Below are positions 1 to 8,084 of a stretch of 64,000 bases of DNA, in pieces. Under the pieces are notes generated by a model that worked only from the letters and a program-made list of their open reading frames with translations, searched no databases and was not told where the DNA came from. Made by a program: the position numbers and the translations under genes. The DNA is taken from positions 1 through 64,000 of the forward strand of contig NZ_JAFBDR010000021.1 in NCBI RefSeq assembly GCF_016908325.1, read 5' to 3'. The stretch comes from Aquibacillus albus (GTDB taxonomy: Bacteria > Bacillota > Bacilli > Bacillales > Amphibacillaceae). Positions within the stretch are counted from its first letter, which is position 1, and each line of letters opens with the position of its first letter.

Positions 1-10
1 TATGTCGTAT

Positions 11-19
11 CTCCTCCTT
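11..19 (-). promoter_or_regulatory. Ribosome-binding site of a gene lying off the left edge
   Basis: Read on the minus strand this is AAGGAGGAG, a near-perfect Shine-Dalgarno sequence. About ten bases follow before the window ends, and the last bases seen are ATA, so a start codon at or just beyond base 1 is expected. The gene would be co-directional with, and downstream of, the betaine-binding lipoprotein gene. Bases 20-137 between them hold no ORF; an imperfect hairpin lies around 66-104. The identity of the off-window gene cannot be told from here; a transporter partner would fit the context but is only a guess. Confidence 0.5.
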
Positions 20-137
20 ACCGGAAGAATACGCTATTAATTATTAAAATTTAAGGCCTTTTTTTAAAAGTGTCCTTGACATAGGGACCACTTTACTCTA
101 AAAGTGAGACACTAGCTTCTTTATTTCTTGCAACTAT

Positions 138-1037
138 TTACTTTACCCATTCACCAATTAACTCTTCGTTTTCATCGATCCACTTCTTAGCCCCATCAAG
201 AGGGTCTTCTGCACTTTCTACATAGTCGATAAGCTGGCCAATTTGCTGATCATCCATCTTCCAATTTTTAAACCACTCGCTCACTTCTGGATAATCTTCT
301 TCAAATCCATGTCTTGTAGCATGGTGAATTTTTTCTACACCACCGAATGTGTTTTGCGGATCTTCTAGGAATTTCAAGTCATATTTGGAGAATACCCAGT
401 GTGGGCTCCAAAGTGGTGCCACGATTGGTTCTTCATTTTTAACAGCTTCTCCAATTCCCGCTAACATTGCAGGTTCAGAGCTTGGAAGTAGTTCAAACTC
501 AAGATTATAATCTTCAATTAATTGTTCAGTTACTTCCATCGTACCTGCACCAGGGTCAAAGCCAAAAATTTCACCATCAAACAATTCTTTATGTTCATTT
601 AAGTCTTCTACACTATTAACTTCTTCTAAATAGGTTGGAACAACAAGTCCTACTTTTGCATTATCAAACCAAGTAGCTTCTGAGAAATTAACAGTATCTT
701 GATATTCTTCCAAATAATTGGAATCTTGGACCGGTAACCATATTTCTAAACTAGCATCTAGCTCGCCACTTTCTAAAGCCTTCATCGTAGTACCCATATT
801 CAATACACTTAACTTCACGTTATAACCTTTATCTTCTAAAATTGCTTTCCACATATTTGTTACTGCAATATTTTCAGCCCAGTTAATTTGGCCGATCGTT
901 AATTCTTCATCACTTACCTCTGTTTCTGCACCTGCTTGTTCACTGTTTGTTTCCCCACTAGCGCTTCCGCATGCTGTCAGTACAGCAACCATTAGCAGCG
1001 CTAAGATAATACTAAGTTCTTTTTTCCAGTTGTTCAT
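138..1037 (-). CDS. Glycine betaine/choline-type ABC transporter substrate-binding lipoprotein (ProX/OpuAC family)
   Basis: 299 aa secreted lipoprotein: a basic N-terminus, a hydrophobic stretch and the lipobox LTAC ending at residue 23, so it is expected to be anchored outside the membrane. The mature part is an OpuAC/ProX-type betaine-binding fold. Lobe one opens with TIGQINWAEN, and GLVVP lies near residue 130. Lobe two opens with GFDPGAGTMEV and contains APLWSPHWVF, the equivalent of the aromatic ligand-binding segment of OpuAC. Lobe order is that of ProX, not the permuted order of the OpuAC at 27789-28721. No ATPase or permease gene is next to it inside the window, so it is either an orphan binding protein or the first gene of an operon continuing off the left edge. 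The neighbouring gbsR and a shared upstream motif suggest control by GbsR. The ligand (choline or betaine) is not resolvable by eye. Confidence 0.85.
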   Translation of the reverse strand: MNNWKKELSIILALLMVAVLTACGSASGETNSEQAGAETEVSDEELTIGQINWAENIAVTNMWKAILEDKGYNVKLSVLNMGTTMKALESGELDASLEIWLPVQDSNYLEEYQDTVNFSEATWFDNAKVGLVVPTYLEEVNSVEDLNEHKELFDGEIFGFDPGAGTMEVTEQLIEDYNLEFELLPSSEPAMLAGIGEAVKNEEPIVAPLWSPHWVFSKYDLKFLEDPQNTFGGVEKIHHATRHGFEEDYPEVSEWFKNWKMDDQQIGQLIDYVESAEDPLDGAKKWIDENEELIGEWVK

Positions 1038-1082
1038 GTTGAAAAACTCTCCTTTGTTTAATATTTTAATTTAAAACATTCC

Positions 1083-1114
1083 AAACGTTAAATGTATTAA
1101 GAAATATTTTAACG
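1083..1114. promoter_or_regulatory. Candidate GbsR operator upstream of the betaine-binding lipoprotein gene
   Basis: AAACGTTAAATGTATT at 1083-1098 matches 15 of 16 bases of the sequence at 2004-2019 in the gbsA leader. Here it is also part of an inverted repeat, with CGTTAAA at 1086-1092 and TTTAACG at 1108-1114. It lies 46-77 bases upstream of the minus-strand start at 1037, in the leader or promoter. GbsR of Bacillus subtilis is known to repress the choline-to-betaine genes and a choline importer. Assigning this motif to GbsR is an inference from its position and duplication. Confidence 0.5.
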
Positions 1115-1171
1115 ATAACACAAAACGAAGCCATCTCTTATTTAAAGAGATAGTGTAACATTCATATACAG

Positions 1172-1203
1172 GGTAGTCTATAGCTATCTTTCTATAGACT
1201 ACC
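1172..1203 (-). terminator. Perfect 12-bp inverted repeat at the 3' end of gbsR
   Basis: GGTAGTCTATAG at 1172-1183 and CTATAGACTACC at 1192-1203 are perfectly complementary with an 8-base loop, 17 bases beyond the gbsR stop codon. No T-run follows on the minus strand, so it may be a Rho-independent terminator lacking a U-tract, an mRNA 3'-end stabiliser, or an operator. Function is uncertain; the structure itself is clear. Confidence 0.45.
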
Positions 1204-1219
1204 TGGTAACTTCTTCAAA

Positions 1220-1771
1220 TTAATCTTGCTGATCTTTAGGTAAAAACTCAAATATCTTACCACTCCTTATACTTGCAACTAAGTCTTCTAACCAGTGATA
1301 GTATGTTTTAGATTCTTCTAATTGATCATAGTATTTTTTTGCCTCTGCAACAATTCCTGGTGTGCTAGAGGAATCTTTTATAACATCAATTAAATCTTCT
1401 TGTGCTTCCTCAATTGCTTCCATATTCATTTTTATTTCTCGTTCCCACATTTGACAATAAAACACCATAAAGGAACGGAAGAAATTTTTCTCAGCTACAT
1501 AGGTATGTTTCCTAGAACCGCGTGTAAATGTTTTTTTCACCATTTCTATTTCTTGGAGCCTACGGACACTAGTACTCATACTTGGTTTACTCATTTCGAG
1601 CTCCTTACGCATTTCATCAAGAGTCATCTGATCTTTAAAGTACATCGTAGCGTATAAATTTGCTGCAGCTGGTGTTACACCATATAAATCCATTGTCTCT
1701 GCAATGGCACCAATGACTTTATCTTTTGCTTCTTCTATTTTACTTATGGATCGTTCAGTAGATTCACTCAT
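1220..1771 (-). CDS. gbsR: GbsR family choline-responsive transcriptional repressor (MarR-type winged helix)
   Basis: 183 aa, close to the length of B. subtilis GbsR. The N-terminal half is a MarR-like winged helix: a helix-turn-helix around residues 50-75 (MTLDEMRKELEMSKPSMSTS) followed by a wing with TRGSRKHTY. The C-terminal half has helical segments rich in aromatic and acidic residues, the effector-binding region in this family. GbsR senses choline and represses glycine betaine synthesis and choline uptake. It is divergent from gbsA (289 bases apart) and co-directional with the betaine-binding lipoprotein gene, matching the expected regulon. The start ATG has an AAGGAG-type site on the minus strand (GGAGCGAC). 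A weaker copy of the shared motif (GTTAAATATTTTTTAAA, 1803-1819) lies just upstream and could allow autoregulation. Confidence 0.9.
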   Translation of the reverse strand: MSESTERSISKIEEAKDKVIGAIAETMDLYGVTPAAANLYATMYFKDQMTLDEMRKELEMSKPSMSTSVRRLQEIEMVKKTFTRGSRKHTYVAEKNFFRSFMVFYCQMWEREIKMNMEAIEEAQEDLIDVIKDSSSTPGIVAEAKKYYDQLEESKTYYHWLEDLVASIRSGKIFEFLPKDQQD

Positions 1772-1969
1772 AAAGTCGCTCCTTTAATATAAAGTAAAGC
1801 GTGTTAAATATTTTTTAAATCTTCTTTACATACTTTATGTTACCGTGTTCAGATAAAATGTCAAATGGAAAAACGTGATTTTAACCAATTGCAAATGGCT
1901 CTAACCTAGTTATAACAACCATTCTAGTTAATTTTAATTCTTTCTAAACTTTTCTGTTTTCAATAATTT

Positions 1970-2019
1970 TTGACAGCTGTAATAAGACATGTTACCATCT
2001 TCAAAACGTTAAATATATT
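1970..2019 (+). promoter_or_regulatory. gbsA promoter with candidate GbsR operator immediately downstream
   Basis: TTGACA at 1970-1975 and TACCAT at 1993-1998 are separated by 17 bases, a plausible sigma-A promoter. AAACGTTAAATATATT at 2004-2019 follows at once, within the expected transcribed leader. A repressor bound there would block an elongating polymerase rather than cover the -35/-10. The same motif occurs at 1083-1098. The rest of the 1772-2060 gap is AT-rich with no other feature I can support. Confidence 0.6.
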
Positions 2020-2060
2020 TTTAATAAAATTAATTTATAGGGAAATTGGAGTTGATAGAT

Positions 2061-3533
2061 TTGAGTCTAAAACTACAACAATACATTCATGGTACATGGG
2101 TGAATGCGAAATCGGGTAATACACGTGATATTATTAATCCATTTAACCAGGAAGTTATTGCTACTGTTCCTGAAGGTGATGAGGCAGATGCAAAAGCAGC
2201 AATTGCTGCAGCAAGAGCAGCATTTGATAACGGAGAATGGTCTTCTACTCCAGCAACAGAGCGAGGGGCTATCGTAAGGAAAATTGCTGAATTAATAGAA
2301 AGAGATAAAGATGAACTTGCTAGATTAGAATCATTAGATACTGGAAAAACAGTAGAAGAAAGCCGTGGAGACATGGATGATATCGCTGGAGTATTTCGCT
2401 ATTATGCAGAGATTGCGGATAAAGATGGCGGGGAATTGATTGATTCTCCAGTACCAAACTCTACTAGTAGAGTCGTTCGTGAACCAATTGGTGTATGTGG
2501 TCAAATCACACCGTGGAATTACCCATTACTTCAAGCATCTTGGAAACTAGCTCCAGCGCTTGTGACTGGAAATACTTTAATAATGAAGCCAAGTGAAATT
2601 ACACCACTTACTACGATTAAAGTATTCGAACTAATGGAAGAGGCAGGAGTTCCTGCTGGTGTTGCTAACCTAGTACTTGGTGCTGGTAATACAGTTGGAG
2701 CAGAGCTATCTAGTAACATTGATGTGGATCTCATTTCCTTTACAGGTGGAATTGTAACTGGAAAGAAAATTATGCAAGCGGCAAGCGTTAATGTGAAGAA
2801 GCTTGCCCTTGAACTTGGTGGGAAAAACCCAAACATCATCTTTGGAGATGCTGATTTCGAGACAGCAGTTGACCAAGCATTAAACGGGGTATTCTTCCAC
2901 GCAGGACAAATCTGTTCCGCTGGTACAAGACTGATTGTCGAAGAAAGTATTCACGATGCGTTCGTTAACGCACTTGTTGAGCGAGTTAAAAAATTTAAAC
3001 TAGGAAGCGGATTTGAAGAAAATACACAAATGGGGCCACTTATTTCAGCTGAGCACCGTGAGAAGGTAGAAAAGTATGTAGAAACGGGTATTAAAGAAGG
3101 TGCTACATTAGCAGCTGGTGGCAGTCGTCCAGAAGATCCAGAACTACAAAATGGTTTTTTCTATCTACCTACAATTTTCACAGACTGCACAACAGATATG
3201 AGCATTGTTCAAGATGAAGCTTTTGGTCCTGTTATCACGGTTGAGAAATTCCGTGCAGAAGAGGAAGCAGTAAAGCTTGCTAATGACTCTATCTACGGAC
3301 TTGCTGGTGGCGTTTGGACAAACGATATTGTGAAAGCTGAACGTTGTGTAGCAAAGATGCGAATGGGTACTGTTTGGATTAATGAATTCAACCTTTATTT
3401 CCCACATGCACCATGGGGGGGATTTAAGCAGTCTGGTATTGGACGCGAATTAGGACGATTAGGTATGGAAGAATATACAGAAACAAAGCATATATTCCAA
3501 AACCTTAAACCTGAACCAATCAATTGGTTCTAA
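2061..3533 (+). CDS. gbsA: Betaine aldehyde dehydrogenase
   Basis: Aldehyde dehydrogenase superfamily enzyme that oxidises betaine aldehyde to the osmoprotectant glycine betaine with NAD(P). I place the start at TTG 2061 (GGAG at 2048-2051, 9-base spacing), giving 490 aa, the length of B. subtilis GbsA; an in-frame TTG at 2046 is possible. Family marks are the N-terminal INPFNQEVIATV segment, PWNYPL for the cofactor site, the general-base segment LELGGKNPN, and catalytic cysteine in HAGQICSAGTR. It stands alone: a strong terminator follows, and there is no gbsB-type alcohol dehydrogenase behind it as in the B. subtilis gbsAB operon. Choline oxidation must therefore be encoded elsewhere, or betaine aldehyde is imported. 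Confidence 0.92.
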   Translation: MSLKLQQYIHGTWVNAKSGNTRDIINPFNQEVIATVPEGDEADAKAAIAAARAAFDNGEWSSTPATERGAIVRKIAELIERDKDELARLESLDTGKTVEESRGDMDDIAGVFRYYAEIADKDGGELIDSPVPNSTSRVVREPIGVCGQITPWNYPLLQASWKLAPALVTGNTLIMKPSEITPLTTIKVFELMEEAGVPAGVANLVLGAGNTVGAELSSNIDVDLISFTGGIVTGKKIMQAASVNVKKLALELGGKNPNIIFGDADFETAVDQALNGVFFHAGQICSAGTRLIVEESIHDAFVNALVERVKKFKLGSGFEENTQMGPLISAEHREKVEKYVETGIKEGATLAAGGSRPEDPELQNGFFYLPTIFTDCTTDMSIVQDEAFGPVITVEKFRAEEEAVKLANDSIYGLAGGVWTNDIVKAERCVAKMRMGTVWINEFNLYFPHAPWGGFKQSGIGRELGRLGMEEYTETKHIFQNLKPEPINWF

Positions 3534-3610
3534 CTACTATTATTCATTTACTGTAGAGCTTGAATGACAAGTTCATCTACAACCATTTTTTAGGCTTATT
3601 GCAAAAAGTA

Positions 3611-3664
3611 AAAAAGTGCCATACCCATGGGAAAACGTACGCATAGGGTATGGCACTTTTTTTG
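3611..3664. terminator. Strong intrinsic terminator after gbsA
   Basis: AAAAAGTGCCATACCC (3611-3626) pairs perfectly with GGGTATGGCACTTTTT (3646-3661), giving a 16-bp stem followed by more T residues. The flanking A- and T-runs would let it work in both directions. Confidence 0.9.
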
Positions 3665-3805
3665 TTGTCTTTCCTACTGCATTAATCTATTCTTCTTTAT
3701 CCTTCTTTTTATTTATTGGAATAAAATCTAAAATTTCCTTTGTTTCACTCCTTGGAAATAGGAACAAGAACTCCCTTTTGCCTAGAAAAAAATCTTAAGC
3801 ATAAT

Positions 3806-5137
3806 CTATCTTTCATAAGGATAGATTCTTGTAAAAAGTGATGTTTTCTCTTCTTCACTTGGCGCATTTCCCATTCTTTTAAATACAATGATGACAACGA
3901 TTAAACCAATAACTTCCCCTAACGAAGATGCAACAGATCCATTTAAACCGTTCCACTCCGGAAAATAATTAACAAGAAGTAGTAACGCAATGATTACCGT
4001 AGTAAGATTTAGGATTTGTGCGATAAGTATTTTGTTTGTTTTTCTTCGTAACATGAAAAAACCAGTCATAAAATCCACCCAAGGAAAAACAATTGCTTTA
4101 ACAATAAAAATTTGTAGTACATTTATCGTCGCTCCTGCTAAGGCCTCATCCGCGCCCATTACGACACCCATAAACCAGGATCCAATAGGAGTAAAACAGA
4201 GAATGCTAAGTAATAGGCATGGTATAAAACTTATAACGATGGTAAATCTGGTTACTTTTCTTCCATATTTCTCATAAAATTGTAGTACTAATTGATGTGT
4301 ATAGGAAAAAAAACTTAATACCATTCCAATTATGCTAATAGCAAGAGCAAAGGAGGCTATCGCCATATCCTTATCACTTGTTTTGGATAAAAAGACATAA
4401 ATGACTGGAATTAAGAAGGTTTGAGAAATAAAGTAAAATAATAATGGGAAATAAAACCGAGTAATTCCCTTCATATTCAGTTTTGAACGGCTACTTTTTT
4501 TTCCATTTAGCAAGGACTGTCCTTTCCAAACACTAATAATGGATTCTACAGCCATTCCAATTAAAAAAATCATTGCTCCAGTAAGACTTGTTATGTACCC
4601 AGAAACAACAAATAAATAAGAAGCAATAAACATTGTCGCAAGTCTTACGACAACCATAATGGTTAGCCACTTTGTTTTCTGCTCCCTAATAATTATTCCT
4701 TCGTATATCCCTCTAATTCCAGAGAGTACCATAACTATCGATAGTATTTTAAACGTATTTGACACAGTTTCAACCATATTAGATTCAGCATTAAACCAAT
4801 GAACAAACACCCAATCACCAATTGGTGTGAATCCTAAAATAAAACAGACTAGTAAAACAGCAGCCACAACATATAGTAAAAATAGGAAAAGCACTTTAAA
4901 CGACTTTTTATTCTTAACCAATGCAGAGCATGTTTGTCTAAAGATGATTAACGGCTTTTCTATGATGCCAAAAATGGACATAGCAACAGCATAACTAGCG
5001 ATAATAAAGGCCGCATTTTCCCCTCTGCTCATCGTCCCATTTATAATTACATGTGTAATGGCAGTTAAACTTGCTGAAAATCCTAAAGGAATAAAGAATG
5101 CTAAAAGATGTTTATAGGAAAGCCCCTCACTTCGCAA
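3806..5137 (-). CDS. Polytopic membrane protein of the MATE/MOP superfamily (ANK-like)
   Basis: 443 aa, almost wholly hydrophobic, with about twelve predicted membrane segments arranged as two similar halves. It opens with SYKHLLAFFIPLGFSASLTAI and continues like MOP/MATE-fold exporters. It resembles the ANK-like bacterial branch more than NorM-type drug/sodium antiporters, but the substrate cannot be told. Start is TTG 5137, preceded by AAAGGCGG at a suitable distance; no ATG lies closer. The stop codon overlaps a small hairpin (ATCTATC...GATAGAT) followed by a T-run near 3785-3795, a likely terminator. It is monocistronic, facing away from the helicase operon. The short open frame at 3616-3798 downstream sits on the gbsA terminator and is not a gene. 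Confidence 0.75.
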   Translation of the reverse strand: MRSEGLSYKHLLAFFIPLGFSASLTAITHVIINGTMSRGENAAFIIASYAVAMSIFGIIEKPLIIFRQTCSALVKNKKSFKVLFLFLLYVVAAVLLVCFILGFTPIGDWVFVHWFNAESNMVETVSNTFKILSIVMVLSGIRGIYEGIIIREQKTKWLTIMVVVRLATMFIASYLFVVSGYITSLTGAMIFLIGMAVESIISVWKGQSLLNGKKSSRSKLNMKGITRFYFPLLFYFISQTFLIPVIYVFLSKTSDKDMAIASFALAISIIGMVLSFFSYTHQLVLQFYEKYGRKVTRFTIVISFIPCLLLSILCFTPIGSWFMGVVMGADEALAGATINVLQIFIVKAIVFPWVDFMTGFFMLRRKTNKILIAQILNLTTVIIALLLLVNYFPEWNGLNGSVASSLGEVIGLIVVIIVFKRMGNAPSEEEKTSLFTRIYPYER

Positions 5138-5329
5138 CGTATCTTCCGCCTTTCGACTTAACTCTTTTATTACCCAGCGTTAAGAAGTTATTGTACTTCA
5201 TGTCCTATTTTTTATACCTTTCTCATTGGGTGTCTGAAGATATTTATAGCGAGAGTCGTTGATTGCATCGTACAAGCACTTAAATTAGTAGAAATAAACT
5301 TCCTTTCTATAGCATATTATGATAAAATA

Positions 5330-5343
5330 AGAACAAATGTTCG
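5330..5343. promoter_or_regulatory. LexA (DinR) SOS box upstream of the helicase operon
   Basis: AGAACAAATGTTCG matches 13 of 14 positions of the Bacillus LexA box (CGAACRNRYGTTYG) and is a GAAC-N4-GTTC palindrome. A -10-like TAAAAT lies at 5323-5328, directly before it, so a bound repressor would cover the start of transcription. The first start codon is 80 bases downstream. The rest of the 5138-5422 gap is AT-rich without further recognisable sites. Confidence 0.75.
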
Positions 5344-5422
5344 AATTAAAAAAGTGAATCGTGAATTAAAGGATAAATAATTGATCAAACATCCTCTATA
5401 ACGGTATGAAGGAGAAATGTTC

Positions 5423-8074
5423 ATGAACGACTTCAATCAATTTGAAAATCGAATCATTGCAAAAAAAATAGCACCAGAGCGAAAAGCTAACTATAGAAAT
5501 TTTCCAGACAGACTATTAAATAGTTTACAAGGTTATCTGAAAGAAAATAAAATTAAGCAATTGTATAGTCACCAGGCGGAGATGTTCGAGAAAGCGTTGG
5601 ATGGGAAAAACATTGTCATTACTACGTCAACAGCAAGTGGTAAAACACTAAGTTTTTTATTGCCAGTCGTACAAGAAATATTGAAAAATCCCATGACACG
5701 AGCAATCTTTGTCTATCCCACAAAAGCACTAGCAAATGATCAATACCGCAATATCCAGCCTCTTTTAGATTACTTTGGGAAAAATAAAATACAAGCAGGA
5801 GTCTATGATGGAGATACTCCTGTCAATGAACGAAGTAGGATAAGAAATAGTGCAAATATTATTCTAACGAATCCTGAGATGATCAATACCGCATTTTTAC
5901 CAAATCATAATAACTTTGGGTTTAACTTTATCTTTTCAAACTTGAAATACGTGGTCATAGATGAACTACACACGTACAGAGGCACCTTTGGCTCGCACTT
6001 GTCCAATTTAATCAAACGTTTAAACAGAATCTGTACCTATTATCATGCGTCACCTCAATATTTGTGCAGCTCTGCAACAATAGCAAATCCAGTTGAATTA
6101 GCAGAGAAGATTACTGGTAAACGTTTTTCACTAATAGATCAGGATGGTTCGCCGGCACCAGAAAAGCATTATTACATATGGCAGCCACCGATGATTAAAG
6201 GAACAGATTACCCTGTAAGTCCTGCTCAAGAAGCTACGGAATTGTTACCTGAACTAGTGATGCAGGATAACAGCTTTATTGCTTTTTGCAAAGCGCGTAA
6301 AACAGTCGAAGTGGTACTAAAGGAAGCGAGAGATAAATTAAAGTATGACGGAACAAAAGTACAGGACTATTCTCATTTAATTTCTGGTTATCGAGGCGGG
6401 TATAAACCTAAAGAACGAAAAGAAATAGAGAATAATATGGTGAACGGTAATTTGAAAGGGCTTGTTTCAACCAATGCTTTGGAACTTGGCATTGATATCG
6501 GTAGTGTTGAATCGACTGTTTTAGTAGGGTTTCCAGGTACAAGGGCTTCGTTTTGGCAACAATCTGGACGTGCAGGGCGTAGTGGCGTAGGCTCATCTAC
6601 TTTTTTACTTTTAGATAATCTTCCATTTGATCAATACATCGGGATTAATCCGGAATGGCTTTTTTCAAACGGAAGTGAAAATGCCGTTGTCGATACCAAC
6701 AACTTATTTATTCAACTCGCCCATGTTCGAGCTGGTGCAGCTGAAATTCCACTTTCATTAGATGATATATCTATCTTTCCACAGCTTGGAGAAATCGTTC
6801 CTGTTTTAATCAAAGCCGGGGAGCTCAGAAGTGAAAATGGGAAGTTCACTTGGATCGGACCTTCATTTCCAGCAGGGGACTATAGCTTAAGAAATATGGA
6901 TAAAGAAAGATATAAACTGGTAAATAAAATCGATGCAACGGTTCTTACTGAAATGGACGAACTACAAGCGTATAAGGAAATCCACCAAGGTGCGATTTAT
7001 TTGCATGATGGGTTGCTTTACCAAGTTGAGAATTTAGATGTGGAAAATAGAGTAGCATACGCCGTTCCGATGGATGCCAATTACTATACCGCATCACATA
7101 GTGGCACAGCAGTTGCTAAAATAAAGGATTTTAAGGACGATGACATCGGAAGAACGAAGGAATATTTTGGCGATGCCAAAGTGACGGAATCCGTAACGGG
7201 TTATAAAAGGATTCAATTTCATAACCATCAAAATTTAGGCTATGAAGAGCTTACCAAACCTTTATCAAAAGCGTTTGAAACAGAAGGTGTTCGGTTACTC
7301 ATACCTAAAAATGTGGATGCCCTTTTTAGGAAATTAGTACCTAATACGGGGATAGACATACCAACTCAGTTTTGGAAGACTTATTTTGGTGGGATGAGTT
7401 ATGCACTATTAAATGCGACATTGATGTTAACGATGGCTACCAAGGAAGATGTAGGTACTTCTATGTTAGAAGAAGCGATTAATGATGAGCGCACAACCTC
7501 CATCTGTATTTATGATCGATATATCGGTGGATTGGGGTATGCGGAAAAGGCATTTGATCATATTTCGGAAATTATTGATAATGCGGTAAAAATGGTAAGC
7601 GGATGTAAGTGTAACGAAGGATGTCCGGCTTGTATCGGAGATTATAATCTCGATAAGTCAATTGTTCTATGGGGGTTAAATAATTTATATGAACAATTGG
7701 CTCCACCGAAGGGTATGAAAGTACCAGTAGCTGCTCCACAAGTAGTTGTAGAAAAGAAATTTGATTTCCTGGAATTGCAAGACGAGTGGAGCAAGTTTAC
7801 CAGCTTCATGAAAGAAACTGGAGAATATTTATCAGAATTTCTATCGAGTGTACAAGCTGTAAAAATAGAAGGCTCTACATTATTTCTTATCCTAGATAAT
7901 CCTTTTTATAAAGAGTGGATGAATGAGAGCGATAATAAAGGCAAGCTGAAAAATATGATTAACCATTATGTCAACACACCAAAGGATTTTGCCATTGACT
8001 TTAAAACTGCACCGAAGGGAAATGTAACAACTAGAGACAAAATTTCAAGACGATATTCAGATTTAACAAGATAG
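5423..8074 (+). CDS. MrfA/YprA-like superfamily 2 DNA helicase with C-terminal cysteine cluster
   Basis: 883 aa from ATG 5423 (GGAG at 5411-5414; the upstream ATG at 5417 is only 2 bases from it). Domain 1 has SHQAE (Q-motif region), Walker A TTSTASGKT (about 67-75), DELH box (180-183) and SSATIANP (motif III). Domain 2 has STNALELGIDIGS and QQSGRAGR (motif VI). Near residues 728-737 is the cluster C-x-C-x3-C-x2-C, as in the DUF1998/MrfA group, where the cysteines bind metal. MrfA in B. subtilis is a 3'-5' helicase that works with the MrfB nuclease in mitomycin-type damage repair. This protein is longer (MrfA is about 750 aa), with about 145 residues after the cluster, and no mrfB follows. 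Instead a UvrD-like helicase starts 11 bases later. Together with the SOS box this indicates a damage-inducible repair role. Confidence 0.82.
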   Translation: MNDFNQFENRIIAKKIAPERKANYRNFPDRLLNSLQGYLKENKIKQLYSHQAEMFEKALDGKNIVITTSTASGKTLSFLLPVVQEILKNPMTRAIFVYPTKALANDQYRNIQPLLDYFGKNKIQAGVYDGDTPVNERSRIRNSANIILTNPEMINTAFLPNHNNFGFNFIFSNLKYVVIDELHTYRGTFGSHLSNLIKRLNRICTYYHASPQYLCSSATIANPVELAEKITGKRFSLIDQDGSPAPEKHYYIWQPPMIKGTDYPVSPAQEATELLPELVMQDNSFIAFCKARKTVEVVLKEARDKLKYDGTKVQDYSHLISGYRGGYKPKERKEIENNMVNGNLKGLVSTNALELGIDIGSVESTVLVGFPGTRASFWQQSGRAGRSGVGSSTFLLLDNLPFDQYIGINPEWLFSNGSENAVVDTNNLFIQLAHVRAGAAEIPLSLDDISIFPQLGEIVPVLIKAGELRSENGKFTWIGPSFPAGDYSLRNMDKERYKLVNKIDATVLTEMDELQAYKEIHQGAIYLHDGLLYQVENLDVENRVAYAVPMDANYYTASHSGTAVAKIKDFKDDDIGRTKEYFGDAKVTESVTGYKRIQFHNHQNLGYEELTKPLSKAFETEGVRLLIPKNVDALFRKLVPNTGIDIPTQFWKTYFGGMSYALLNATLMLTMATKEDVGTSMLEEAINDERTTSICIYDRYIGGLGYAEKAFDHISEIIDNAVKMVSGCKCNEGCPACIGDYNLDKSIVLWGLNNLYEQLAPPKGMKVPVAAPQVVVEKKFDFLELQDEWSKFTSFMKETGEYLSEFLSSVQAVKIEGSTLFLILDNPFYKEWMNESDNKGKLKNMINHYVNTPKDFAIDFKTAPKGNVTTRDKISRRYSDLTR

Positions 8075-8084
8075 GCGGGGTTCT

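Noticed and set aside
3616-3798. 60-aa open frame after gbsA
   Set aside because: It starts inside the perfect stem of the gbsA terminator, has no ribosome-binding site and its product has no recognisable features.
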